From: Chloroflexota bacterium
GTDB lineage: Bacteria > Chloroflexota > Anaerolineae > Anaerolineales > Anaerolineaceae
Length of the DNA: 64,000 bases
Direction: 5' to 3'
Assembly: GCA_016887485.1 (NCBI GenBank)
Contig: CP069394.1
Coordinates: 62,001 to 126,000, forward strand
The notes beneath the pieces are model-generated. The model saw nothing but the letters and a program-made list of their open reading frames with translations, did no database searches and was not told the DNA's origin. Every line of letters begins with the position of its first letter. The stretch's first letter is position 1. Below are positions 41,545 to 50,220 of the stretch, piece after piece. The position numbers and the translations under genes are program-made.

Positions 41545-44205
41545 TTAGGCTTCGTTAAGGGCTTCCTGCATGATCCCACCGGTGCGGATCCGGTCAACCT
41601 CTGCGGGGGTGTCCACGCGGGCGATCACGGTGAACTCGATCACCTTGCCATCTGACCTTTCCGCCTGGACTGTACAAACGGCATGAGGGGCTAATTCCGA
41701 CAAGCCACTAATTGTGTATTTTTCCTCACCGGTCAAGCCCAGGGTAACAGCGTTTTGGCCTGCTTCGAATTGCAGCGGCAGAATTCCCATCCCGACCAGG
41801 TTGGAGCGGTGGATCCGCTCATAGGATTCGGCGATCACTGCCCGCACGCCCAAGAGCAGCGGCCCCTTCGCGGCCCAATCCCGGCTGGAGCCGGTGCCAT
41901 ACTCCTTTCCGGCAATCACGATCAGGGGCGTCTGCCTTTGCTGGTAGGCCTGGGAAGCCTCAAAGATCGTCATGATCTTGCCATCCGGCAGTAAGCGGGT
42001 GTAACCGCCTTCTTTTTCAGGGGTCAGTCGGTTGCGCAGGCGGATGTTGGCAAAAGTACCGCGTACCATCACCTGGTCATTGCCGCGTCGAGCCCCAAAA
42101 GAATTGAAATCCTTATCTGCAATTCGCAAGTCATAGAGATACCATCCTGCAGCACTATCGGCAGGGATCGCCCCGGCGGGGGAGATGTGGTCAGTGGTGA
42201 CCGAATCGCCCAACAGGGCCAGTACCCGCGCCCCCAGGATGTCGTCTAGCGGGGGAAGGGTCTCGGTGAGCGTGAAATTTTCAAAATAAGGTGGCTCTTT
42301 GATGTAGCTTGATTGTGGATCCCAGGGGAACAGGGCGGAAGGCTCACCTGGTGTAACCGATTGCCATTTGGCGTCACCGGTGAATAAGTCGGCATAGATC
42401 TGCTGGTAGAGTTCCGGCTGGATGGCTTTCATTAAGGCCTTGATTTCGGATTCCTCCGGCAGCAGCTCTTTCAGGAAAACCGGCTGCCCGTTCTGATCCG
42501 TTCCCAGAGGTTCGGTTTCAAGGTCAATATCCACCGTGCCGGCCAGAGCATAAGCCACCACCAATGGTGGTGAAGCCAGATAATTGGCGCGGGTCAGAGG
42601 ATGGATGCGGCCTTCAAAGTTACGATTACCGGAGGAGATGCTGGTTGTCACTAGATTGGAATCTCGCACGGCTCGGGTAACCCGGGGGTGCAGCGGACCA
42701 GAATTGCCGATGCAGCTGCCGCAGCCATAGCCTGCCAGGGTGAACCCCAATTTATCAAGCGAATCAAGCAGACCCGCTTTTTGCAGATAAGCAGTCACTA
42801 CACGGGATCCCGGCATCAATGAACATTTAACAATAGGGCTAACGGTTAATCCACGTTCGAGTGCCCTTTTTGCCATGACCCCTGCGCTGAGCATTACGGT
42901 GGGGTTGGATGTATTGGTACAGGAGGTGATCGCGGCGATCAGCAGTGAGCCATGATTTATTGTGTATGTTTCATCTCCGATTTTAACTGGCACTTCCGCT
43001 TTATCGGTCCCAGGATGCAGGCCAAAACCTTTGTCCATCTTTGCGCGGGCAAGATGGGCTTCAAAGTCCGCCTTGAGGTTGGGAATCGTGACTCGTTCAT
43101 TGGGGCGGAATGGCCCGGCGACACTGGGCTGTACATCGGTCAGGTTGACTTGGATGACCTTAGTGAAGCGCGGCGCCGGGTCACCGGTTTGGCGGAACAA
43201 GCCCTGAGTTTGGCAATAGCTTTCCACCCGTGCCACGTTCTCCGGGCTTCGTCCAGTCAGTCGAAGATAATCCAGAGTCCACCGATCCACCGGGAAGAGG
43301 GTCACTGTGGCGCCGCTCTCGGGGGACATGTTGGCGATCATGGCCCGGTCGGGGATGGAGATGGTATCCAATCCATCTCCAAAACATTCGATGAATTTGC
43401 CGACCACACCCTCCTGCCGCAGGCGTTCCACGATGGTCAGGGTCAGATCGGTAGGTGTTGCTCCGGTGGGGAGTGCGCCTATCAGTTCAAGGCCGATCAC
43501 ATCCGGCAGAACCACTTCAAGGGACTTCCCCAGCAAAGCGGCGATGGCTTCAATGCCGCCTACACCCCAGCCCAGCACGCCCAGTCCGTTGATCATGGGC
43601 GTATGCGAATCGGTGCCGACGAGGGTGTCGGGGAAAACGGATTCGACTCCATCCACCTCACGGGAGGTCACCACGCTGGCCAGGCTTTCAAGGTTGATCT
43701 GGTGGATGATGCCTTTACCGGGTGGAACCACCCGGAAATTGTCGAAGGCTTCCTGCGCCCAGCGCAGAAGCTGGTAGCGTTCACGGTTACGTTCGTATTC
43801 CCGTTCCATGTTGCGGGAAAAAGCATCTGAGCTGCCGGTGAAATCCACCTGAACCGAGTGATCAATCACCAGGTCCACCGGGATTTTTGGCGCGATCTCG
43901 GCCGGGTCGCCTCCCAGCCGGGCATAGGCGCTGCGCATGGCGGCCAGATCCACCACCAATGGCACGCCGGTCAGGTCCTGCAGCAGGACACGGGCGGGAT
44001 AGAAGGGAACCGCCGGTCGGTCTTTTGCCTGAGGCTGCCAGTTCAGGATGGCATCCACGGCCTGCGAGGCGGATTGATCATGGGCGCTGTGACGCAGGGC
44101 GTTTTCCAGCAGGATTCGCAGGGAAAAGGGTAATTGGGTCAGCCGTTCACCGGCAAAATCCAGCAAGTTGAAAGCGGGGGTGTGATTGGCGGGTGTGCTT
44201 ACCAT
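41545..44205 (-). CDS. acnA: Aconitate hydratase
   Basis: An 886-residue AcnA/IRP1-type aconitase interconverting citrate and isocitrate through a [4Fe-4S] cluster. Cluster cysteines lie in AITSCTNTSNP and AGYGCGSCIGNSGPL. The N-terminal region has VDLVIDHSVQVDF and GTDSHTPMINGLGVLGWGVGGIEA; the C-terminal swivel has EYGTGSSRDWAAKGP. GGAG sits six bases before the ATG at 44205; upstream ATGs at 44217 and a longer frame to 44262 lack ribosome sites. It lies 19 bases after icd, so the pair is one operon for the oxidative branch to 2-oxoglutarate. Confidence 0.95.
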   Translation of the reverse strand: MVSTPANHTPAFNLLDFAGERLTQLPFSLRILLENALRHSAHDQSASQAVDAILNWQPQAKDRPAVPFYPARVLLQDLTGVPLVVDLAAMRSAYARLGGDPAEIAPKIPVDLVIDHSVQVDFTGSSDAFSRNMEREYERNRERYQLLRWAQEAFDNFRVVPPGKGIIHQINLESLASVVTSREVDGVESVFPDTLVGTDSHTPMINGLGVLGWGVGGIEAIAALLGKSLEVVLPDVIGLELIGALPTGATPTDLTLTIVERLRQEGVVGKFIECFGDGLDTISIPDRAMIANMSPESGATVTLFPVDRWTLDYLRLTGRSPENVARVESYCQTQGLFRQTGDPAPRFTKVIQVNLTDVQPSVAGPFRPNERVTIPNLKADFEAHLARAKMDKGFGLHPGTDKAEVPVKIGDETYTINHGSLLIAAITSCTNTSNPTVMLSAGVMAKRALERGLTVSPIVKCSLMPGSRVVTAYLQKAGLLDSLDKLGFTLAGYGCGSCIGNSGPLHPRVTRAVRDSNLVTTSISSGNRNFEGRIHPLTRANYLASPPLVVAYALAGTVDIDLETEPLGTDQNGQPVFLKELLPEESEIKALMKAIQPELYQQIYADLFTGDAKWQSVTPGEPSALFPWDPQSSYIKEPPYFENFTLTETLPPLDDILGARVLALLGDSVTTDHISPAGAIPADSAAGWYLYDLRIADKDFNSFGARRGNDQVMVRGTFANIRLRNRLTPEKEGGYTRLLPDGKIMTIFEASQAYQQRQTPLIVIAGKEYGTGSSRDWAAKGPLLLGVRAVIAESYERIHRSNLVGMGILPLQFEAGQNAVTLGLTGEEKYTISGLSELAPHAVCTVQAERSDGKVIEFTVIARVDTPAEVDRIRTGGIMQEALNEA

Positions 44206-44224
44206 AGGGGTCTCCATGAAAAGT

Positions 44225-45532
44225 CTATAACGATTGCATTTGATTGATGACAGCCTGCCCAAAGGCGCTGGTGGATAGCGTTTCTGCTTCAGGCATCAGG
44301 CGCTGGAGGTCAGCAGTGACGGTCTTGGCAGCGATGGCTGCCGTGAGCCCTTTTTCAACCAGGTTTGCAGCTTTATGCCAGCCGAGATAGCGGAGCATCA
44401 GTTGGCCGGAAAGGATCAATGAACTGGGGTTGGCCTGATTTTTGCCGGCCAGCGTCGGTGCGGTGCCATGGGTGGCCTCGAAAAGGGCGGTTTGGGTGTC
44501 ATAGTTAAGGTTTGCCCCGGGAGCCATCCCCAACCCGCCCACCTGGGCAGTGAGCGCATCGGAAAGATAGTCGCCGTTGAGGTTCATCGTTGCGATCACA
44601 TCAAAGCTCGCGGGTCGGGTGAGGGCCTGCTCGAAGGCGGCGTCGGTGATCACATCATTGACGTGGATCTTACCGGCTGCCAGGGTAGCCTGCAGCTCAG
44701 CTTCGGCTGCTTCCTCTCCCAGGCTGGACTGGGTTTGATTGAATTGGCGCTGGGTATAGACCTGATCGCCGAATTCACGCTCTGCCAGGTCATAGCCCCA
44801 GCTGGCGAAAGCCCCTTCGGTGAACTTCATGATATTGCCTTTATGCACCAGGGTGACACGCTTCCGGCCGTGTTCCAGAGCATAGTTTATTGCGGCGCGG
44901 ATCAGGCGCTCACTGCCCTGGCGGGAAATGGGCTTGATGCTGAAGGCGGAACTCTCCGGGAAACGGATCTTGGCAAATTCCTCAGGTTGATTGTTCGCCA
45001 GCCAGGCTTGAAAGGCTGCATTGACTTCGCTGCCTGCCTGGAATTCAATCCCGGCATAGATATCCTCAGTGTTTTCACGGAAGATCACCATATTGACCAG
45101 TTCCGGCTGCCGCACGGGGGTGGGGACGCCGGGAATCCAGCGGACTGGGCGGACACAGGCGAAGAGGTCCAATCCCCGACGGAGGGCGACATTCAGCGAG
45201 CGGAATCCCTGACCGACAGGCGTGGTCAAAGGACCTTTAATGGCGACATGATACCTGGCGATGGCCTTAACTGTCTCAGGGGGGAGCGGGGTGCCAAGCT
45301 GGGCTAGCGCTTTGCCACCGGCGGGGATTTCCATCCAGGCCAGGCTGCGTTTGCCGGCATAGGCCAGCCGAACTGCTTCATCCAGCACAGGGCGGGCTGC
45401 CTGCCAGATATCCGGTCCAACGCCGTCACCCTCAATAAAGGGGATGATGGGGTGATCCGGGATTTGTAACTTGCCGTTTTCCAGAATGATGGATTCTCCG
45501 TTAGGCGGGAGGGTAAAGAAAGGTGATGCCAT
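44225..45532 (-). CDS. icd: NADP-type isocitrate dehydrogenase
   Basis: A 435-residue homodimeric decarboxylating enzyme that makes 2-oxoglutarate. It shows PIIPFIEGDGVGPDIW, the regulatory-serine region GFRSLNVALRRGLDLFACVRPVRW (as in E. coli Icd), NLNGDYLSDALTAQVGGLGMAPGAN, and EATHGTAP. The cofactor loop after EATHGTAP (near AGKNQANP) fits NADP usage, by comparison with known Icd; this should be tested. CAGGAG lies about five bases before the ATG at 45532; the longer frame (to 45655) crosses the promoter/operator region and is rejected. Divergent from iclR. Confidence 0.92.
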   Translation of the reverse strand: MASPFFTLPPNGESIILENGKLQIPDHPIIPFIEGDGVGPDIWQAARPVLDEAVRLAYAGKRSLAWMEIPAGGKALAQLGTPLPPETVKAIARYHVAIKGPLTTPVGQGFRSLNVALRRGLDLFACVRPVRWIPGVPTPVRQPELVNMVIFRENTEDIYAGIEFQAGSEVNAAFQAWLANNQPEEFAKIRFPESSAFSIKPISRQGSERLIRAAINYALEHGRKRVTLVHKGNIMKFTEGAFASWGYDLAEREFGDQVYTQRQFNQTQSSLGEEAAEAELQATLAAGKIHVNDVITDAAFEQALTRPASFDVIATMNLNGDYLSDALTAQVGGLGMAPGANLNYDTQTALFEATHGTAPTLAGKNQANPSSLILSGQLMLRYLGWHKAANLVEKGLTAAIAAKTVTADLQRLMPEAETLSTSAFGQAVINQMQSL

Positions 45533-45591
45533 GATTGCTCCTGAGGGTGATAATCCTAATGATAACAGTGGGTTAACGCTTGTTTTAGTTA

Positions 45592-45621
45592 TTGACAGAT
45601 GTTTGTGTCCAACTTTATAAT
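45592..45621 (+). promoter_or_regulatory. Promoter of the iclR-citrate synthase unit
   Basis: TTGACA (45592-45597), 18-base spacer, TATAAT (45616-45621). It is the best sigma-70-like match in the window. The palindrome at 45646-45668 lies about 25 to 47 bases downstream of the -10. Confidence 0.65.
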
Positions 45622-45645
45622 CATGATAACACCTAATTATGAGAC

Positions 45646-45668
45646 ACTGTCCCATATAAAGGGACAGT
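45646..45668. promoter_or_regulatory. Candidate IclR operator
   Basis: Perfect inverted repeat ACTGTCCC (45646-45653) and GGGACAGT (45661-45668) with a seven-base AT-rich centre, placed between the promoter and the iclR ribosome site (AGGAG at 45670-45674). It is well placed for autorepression of iclR and, from its location in the divergent gap, control of icd-acnA. Confidence 0.6.
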
Positions 45669-45678
45669 TAGGAGATCA

Positions 45679-46479
45679 ATGACAAAACCCTCCAGCACGC
45701 TGTCTAATGCTATCCGATTGATAGATTGCTTTTCCAAGGACGAACCTTATTTGGGCGTCCGGGAAGCAGCGCGTATGACGGGGATTTCTTCCAGCACCAC
45801 CGGGCGGGTCCTGGCTTCATTGAAAGAGCTGGGGCTATTGGTTCAGGATATGGAAACCCGCCAATATGCCCTCGCGGGGAAGGTGCTGGCCTGGGCGGAA
45901 ATCTATACCGCCACGGTGGATGTTCGACGGGTAGCCCTACCATTCATCTATGACCTCCAGCGCCTCACTGGCGAGACCATCAGCCTGTATATTTTGGAAG
46001 GTATGGAGCGCGTCTGCGTGGAACGGTTGGAGAGTGAACAAAACGTGCGGATGGTTGCCCGGGTGGGCCGCTATCTGCCGCTGCATGCCGGTTCGGCTGG
46101 CAAGCTATTTCTCGCCTACATGAGCGAGGAACAGCGCGACCTTATTTTTGAGACCAAGGAGCGCAAGGTCTTCACGCCAATGACGATCACTGACCCGGAC
46201 AAGCTGCGAGAGGAATGTGCCTTGATCCTCGAACGCGGCTATGCCCTCAGCCACGGTGAATGGACGGTGGATGCCTCCGGTGTGGCTGCCCCGATCTTCA
46301 ATCAGCGCGGCCAAATGGTCGCGGCATTGACAATCTCCGGCCCAACCCAGCGCTTCACTCAGGATAAGATCGAAAAATTTTCCACTAACTGCATCCGAAC
46401 CGGATTGCAGGTCTCCCGATTGCTTGGTTATAACCCTCAGCAACATCGAAAGGGTGTTCAGCCTGGGCGGCCTCGGTAG
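45679..46479 (+). CDS. IclR-family transcriptional regulator
   Basis: A 266-residue regulator. An N-terminal winged helix-turn-helix (about 8-65; LSNAIRLIDCFSKDEPYLGVREAARMTGISSSTTGRVLASL) is followed by the IclR effector domain (about 80-250; LHAGSAGKLFLAYM, ERGYALSHGEWTVDASGVAAPIFN). The effector is probably a small carboxylate, judged from the family and from the neighbours, but is not proven. AGGAG lies four bases before the ATG. A perfect palindrome directly upstream is its likely own site. It stands at the head of a citrate synthase-DUF4914 unit and divergent from icd-acnA, so it likely controls the whole block. Confidence 0.9.
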   Translation: MTKPSSTLSNAIRLIDCFSKDEPYLGVREAARMTGISSSTTGRVLASLKELGLLVQDMETRQYALAGKVLAWAEIYTATVDVRRVALPFIYDLQRLTGETISLYILEGMERVCVERLESEQNVRMVARVGRYLPLHAGSAGKLFLAYMSEEQRDLIFETKERKVFTPMTITDPDKLREECALILERGYALSHGEWTVDASGVAAPIFNQRGQMVAALTISGPTQRFTQDKIEKFSTNCIRTGLQVSRLLGYNPQQHRKGVQPGRPR

Positions 46480-46529
46480 CCGCCACCTTTTACCGGTTGA
46501 ACCCTGTATAAAAAATATTGCGAGGTGTT

Positions 46530-47939
46530 ATGATGAATAGTCGTAAAAATAAAGTTAGTTCAGCGTATCCAGATCTAAAATCCAGATCAAAACTCACCAT
46601 AGAAGATAGGATCGCCGCTCAATTGCCTGGTTGGCATGACCGCTTGACACGGTTATTGCGCCAATATGGCGATAAGCCCATCGGCGAGATCACGGTTGCT
46701 TCCGTTTATGGCGGCATGCGCGGTCTCTTTGCCCTGGTGACCGAAATCTCCCATGTTGATCCGTCCCTTGGGCTATTGATCAGAGGTTATTCAGTGGATG
46801 AACTGCTGCAGAAACTGCCCAAGGTGGAAGGGTCGGATTTTCCCCTGCTGGGTGGTTTATATCATTTGCTGCTGGTGGGTGAGTTTCCAACCCATGACGA
46901 TGCGATGACAGTGGAAGACCTCTGGCGGCAGGAGCAGGGACTGCCCGGTTACGTGGTGGATATGCTGAAGGCGATGCCTGCCAGTACGCACCCGATGACG
47001 CTGTTCTCCCAGGCGATCATTGCGATGCAGCCGGAATCGGTGGCAGCCAAGGCCTATCACGAAGGGATTGACCGCAATGAATATTGGCGGCCGATGCTGG
47101 CGGATGCACTGAAGATCACGGCCAACCTGCCGACCCTGGCCGCGACGATTTACAACCTGAAATATCGGGACGGCGCGGAAGCCATCCCTGACCCTGACCT
47201 GGATTGGAGCGCGAACTTCGCGCACATGATCGGCAAAGGGGATGACCCGGATTATAAAGACCTCTGCCGGCTCTTTATGACCTTGCATTCCGACCAGGAA
47301 AGCGGCAACGCCAGTGCCCACACCTCGCATCTGGTCAGTTCGACGCTTTCGGACCTGTATTTATCCTCTTCCGCCGGGCTGAATGCGCTTGCTGGGCCGT
47401 TGCACGGGCTGGCCAGCCAGGAAACCCTGCGCTGGCTGCAGGCTCTACGAGAACAATATGGCGGCTTGCCCAGCCAGGAGGAACTGAAGGATTTCGCCCT
47501 GGAGACACTCGAGCAGGGTATGGTGATCCCCGGTTACGGTCACGGTGTGCTGCGGCGGACGGATACCCGCTTCACTGCGCAATACCGTTTTGCGGAAGTA
47601 TATATGCCGGAGGACCCACTGTTCCAATTGGTGAAACGGGTCTATGAGGTGCTACCGGAGGTGCTGGGCGAACTGGGTAAGGTGAATAACCCCTGGCCAA
47701 ATGTGGACGCCATCAGCGGCACGTTGCAGCATCATTATGGGATCGAACCGGAATTCTGCACGGTGCTGTTTGGTGCCAGCCGCTTGTTGGGCTTAACGGC
47801 GCATGCCGTTTGGGCCCGGGCCTTGGGGCAGCCGATTGAAAGGCCGCGTTCATTCACCACGGATCGCATCGAAGAGATTATCACACCGCTGATGAGCGTG
47901 AACTCCCCGGAGATCAACACGTTTGCCTCGGAAGTCTGA
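46530..47939 (+). CDS. gltA: Citrate synthase, eukaryotic/mitochondrial-like (Si) type
   Basis: A 469-residue enzyme condensing oxaloacetate and acetyl-CoA. The catalytic His of the first motif is in NALAGPLHGLASQETLRWL, the second in GYGHGVLRRTDTRF, and the catalytic Asp lies in the PNVDAISG segment. The spacing, the large size and the lines GLLYHLLLVGEFP-like and YHPDPLF-like segments resemble mitochondrial citrate synthase more than the usual bacterial 430-residue GltA. GAGGT lies about seven bases before the ATG pair at 46530/46533. With acnA and icd it completes acetyl-CoA to 2-oxoglutarate. Confidence 0.88.
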   Translation: MMNSRKNKVSSAYPDLKSRSKLTIEDRIAAQLPGWHDRLTRLLRQYGDKPIGEITVASVYGGMRGLFALVTEISHVDPSLGLLIRGYSVDELLQKLPKVEGSDFPLLGGLYHLLLVGEFPTHDDAMTVEDLWRQEQGLPGYVVDMLKAMPASTHPMTLFSQAIIAMQPESVAAKAYHEGIDRNEYWRPMLADALKITANLPTLAATIYNLKYRDGAEAIPDPDLDWSANFAHMIGKGDDPDYKDLCRLFMTLHSDQESGNASAHTSHLVSSTLSDLYLSSSAGLNALAGPLHGLASQETLRWLQALREQYGGLPSQEELKDFALETLEQGMVIPGYGHGVLRRTDTRFTAQYRFAEVYMPEDPLFQLVKRVYEVLPEVLGELGKVNNPWPNVDAISGTLQHHYGIEPEFCTVLFGASRLLGLTAHAVWARALGQPIERPRSFTTDRIEEIITPLMSVNSPEINTFASEV

Positions 47940-48010
47940 CCTACTGAAATGATTGATTAGAGGAAAATGAACACCTTCAAGATAAACACACTGGATATAC
48001 AAAGGATATT

Positions 48011-49891
48011 ATGAAACATCGAGACTGGAAACGCTATAACCCGCCCAAAGAACTTGCTGCCATCCTCAAAGCTAATCCGGATGTGACCATTGTGGGCACT
48101 TCGGATGAGCTGTTGGAACTCTCCTGTGGTGAGAACGGCAAGACCTTTGATGTGGCCTACCAAATTCCTAATCTTGGGAAGGTGGTGGATGCCACGGTGG
48201 TGCGGGTGCGCAATGGGATCGCAGCGAACTACCCTTCGCCCTATATGCGCCGGCGGGACCCAAACGCGATGTTGATCGGTGATGACGGCCCCACAGACCA
48301 TACGCGTTTCGAGGAAGTATATGGCTATCCTTTCACGGATTTGCGCACGCGGACATTTGAGTGGCTGACCAAGAATCCATTGATCCTCTATGCTTATGTG
48401 ACGGGGAAGAAAGGCCTGGGCAAGGATGCTCTGGTGGTGGCTCCGGCCAATGCCGGTTTCTTTGGCTTCGGGCTGGCTTTGCTGCAGGGGATCACGCCCT
48501 ATGAGGAGGTTGACAAGGACTTCAACCCGGCCTCGGTGATCTATGTGGCACCGACTTTCCGCTATACCGATTTGAACAATAAACAGGTGGTGGTGCATTA
48601 CCGCCAACCCGGCATGCACGAGGTCTTTTCCTACTGCCTTTACCCCGGCCCCAGCGCCAAGAAAGCCGCCTACAGCATTTTGCTGAACCAGGGTGAGCAG
48701 GAAGGCTGGGTGACTGCACACTGTTCCACTGTCCGGGTTGTGACGCCTTATGACAACGAAGTGACCTTCATGCACGAGGGTGCCAGCGGGGCGGGCAAGA
48801 GTGAGATGTTGGAGTATCCCCACCGCGAGGACGACGGACGGATGCTCTATGGCGAGAACATCGTGACCGGTGAGAAACGGCTGCATGAACAGCCCCGCAC
48901 CTGCGCGCTGCACCCGGTGACAGATGATATGGCGCTTTGCCACCCTTCCCTGCAGCATAACGGCAAGCTGGCCGTGGTGGACGCGGAAGACGCCTGGTTT
49001 GTGCGCACCAATCACATCCATCATTACGGCACTGACCTGAACTTTGAACGGCTGACGGCGGAACCCGATGAGCCGCTGCTTTTCCTGAATATCAACGCCG
49101 CCCCGAATGGGATCGCGATGATCTGGGACCATGTGCTGGATGCACCTGGTAAGCCCTGCCCGAACCCGCGGGTGGTGGTCCCCAGAAAGATTATCCCGCA
49201 TGTGGTGAACGAGCCGGTGGATGTGGATATCCGTTCCTTCGGCATGCGTACGCCCCCCTGTACCCGTGAGAACCCAAGCTATGGGATTGTGGGCTTTTTC
49301 CATATTTTGCCCCCGGCGCTGGCCTGGCTTTGGCGGCTGGTGGCCCCGCGCGGCTATGACAACCCCAGCATCACGGACAGCAAGGGTCTTTCGACCGAGG
49401 GCGTGGGCTCCTATTGGGCCTTTGCCACCGGAAAGCGCACCGTGCACGCCAACTACCTGCTGGAACAGTTCACCAGCAGCCCCGATACCAGCTATGTTCT
49501 GACGCCTAACCAGCATGTCGGCGCCTGGAAGGTTGGTTTCATGCCTCAGTGGCTGATGCGGGAATATCTGGCCCGGCGCGGCCATGCCCGCTTCCTGCCG
49601 GAAAACGTACGCCCGGCGCGCTGTTCGCTGTTGGGTGAATATCCGCACCAGATCCAGATCGAAGGGCGGCAGCTCTCCCGCTGGTTCTTCGCGGTGGATA
49701 CGCAGCCCGAAGTGGGTCCCGAGGCCTATGACCAGGGTGCTGAAATGCTCTACACATTCTTCCACGAGATCTTGCGTCAATATGACCAGGAGGCGCTGAC
49801 GCCCCTGGGACGCGAGATCATCCAATGCTGCCTGGATCGTGGCAGCCTGGCGGAGTATAAGTCGCTGATCGCTTTTGAGGAGAAGGGATAA
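48011..49891 (+). CDS. DUF4914 protein with PEPCK-like P-loop
   Basis: A 626-residue protein of a family with no assigned function (DUF4914). The middle has a kinase-type P-loop FMHEGASGAGKSEMLEYP, close to the GxSGxGKT loop of ATP-dependent phosphoenolpyruvate carboxykinase and HPr kinase. The flanks carry HPVTDDMALCHPS and several His/Asp-rich segments that could bind metal. A PEPCK-like phosphotransfer reaction is plausible but not shown. It lies 71 bases after citrate synthase in the same direction, so a role around oxaloacetate is attractive. A 660-codon frame on the other strand is only a shadow. Confidence 0.7.
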   Translation: MKHRDWKRYNPPKELAAILKANPDVTIVGTSDELLELSCGENGKTFDVAYQIPNLGKVVDATVVRVRNGIAANYPSPYMRRRDPNAMLIGDDGPTDHTRFEEVYGYPFTDLRTRTFEWLTKNPLILYAYVTGKKGLGKDALVVAPANAGFFGFGLALLQGITPYEEVDKDFNPASVIYVAPTFRYTDLNNKQVVVHYRQPGMHEVFSYCLYPGPSAKKAAYSILLNQGEQEGWVTAHCSTVRVVTPYDNEVTFMHEGASGAGKSEMLEYPHREDDGRMLYGENIVTGEKRLHEQPRTCALHPVTDDMALCHPSLQHNGKLAVVDAEDAWFVRTNHIHHYGTDLNFERLTAEPDEPLLFLNINAAPNGIAMIWDHVLDAPGKPCPNPRVVVPRKIIPHVVNEPVDVDIRSFGMRTPPCTRENPSYGIVGFFHILPPALAWLWRLVAPRGYDNPSITDSKGLSTEGVGSYWAFATGKRTVHANYLLEQFTSSPDTSYVLTPNQHVGAWKVGFMPQWLMREYLARRGHARFLPENVRPARCSLLGEYPHQIQIEGRQLSRWFFAVDTQPEVGPEAYDQGAEMLYTFFHEILRQYDQEALTPLGREIIQCCLDRGSLAEYKSLIAFEEKG

Positions 49892-50220
49892 GCGTTCTTT
49901 TAGGTTTGAATAAGAGAAATGTCCGTAACACGCAGCCACCCAGTCGACCTTAGGTTAGCCGGGTGGTTGGGGGTTAAGGTGGGGTAATAATTTAGAAAAA
50001 AGAGTAAATAATAAATACATCGGGTAAGTTTTATTCACAAATGTTATTGCTTCCATTTTATGATTGATCATTAGAATTAAAAAGTTGAAAGAAAAAGGTG
50101 GATAAAGATAATTGAGTTTAAATTCTATTAGTAATATTACATAATGTATAATAATAAATGGGTGAAATTAAGAATTTAGAATAAATATTTCTTACATAAG
50201 AATCAATAGAGGAAAATGTA
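49892..50220. other. Gap and composition boundary before the helicase gene
   Basis: The first 80 bases are GC-rich and hold an imperfect CCACCCAG/CCGGGTGG stem near 49.94-49.97 kb. From about 49.98 kb the sequence is abruptly AT-rich. A TATAAT at 50147-50152 may be the helicase promoter; GAGGAAAA follows before the ATG. No repeat or attachment site was found at the boundary. Confidence 0.6.

Noticed and set aside
42952-43830. 292-codon plus-strand frame inside acnA
   Set aside because: Aconitase motifs on the minus strand are unambiguous; the plus frame has no ribosome site or family character.
47957-49939. 660-codon open frame on the minus strand opposite DUF4914
   Set aside because: It is the shadow of a GC-rich gene on the plus strand. 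The translation is rich in His/Gln/Arg without motifs, and the plus-strand protein has a clear P-loop and citrate synthase as co-directional neighbour.
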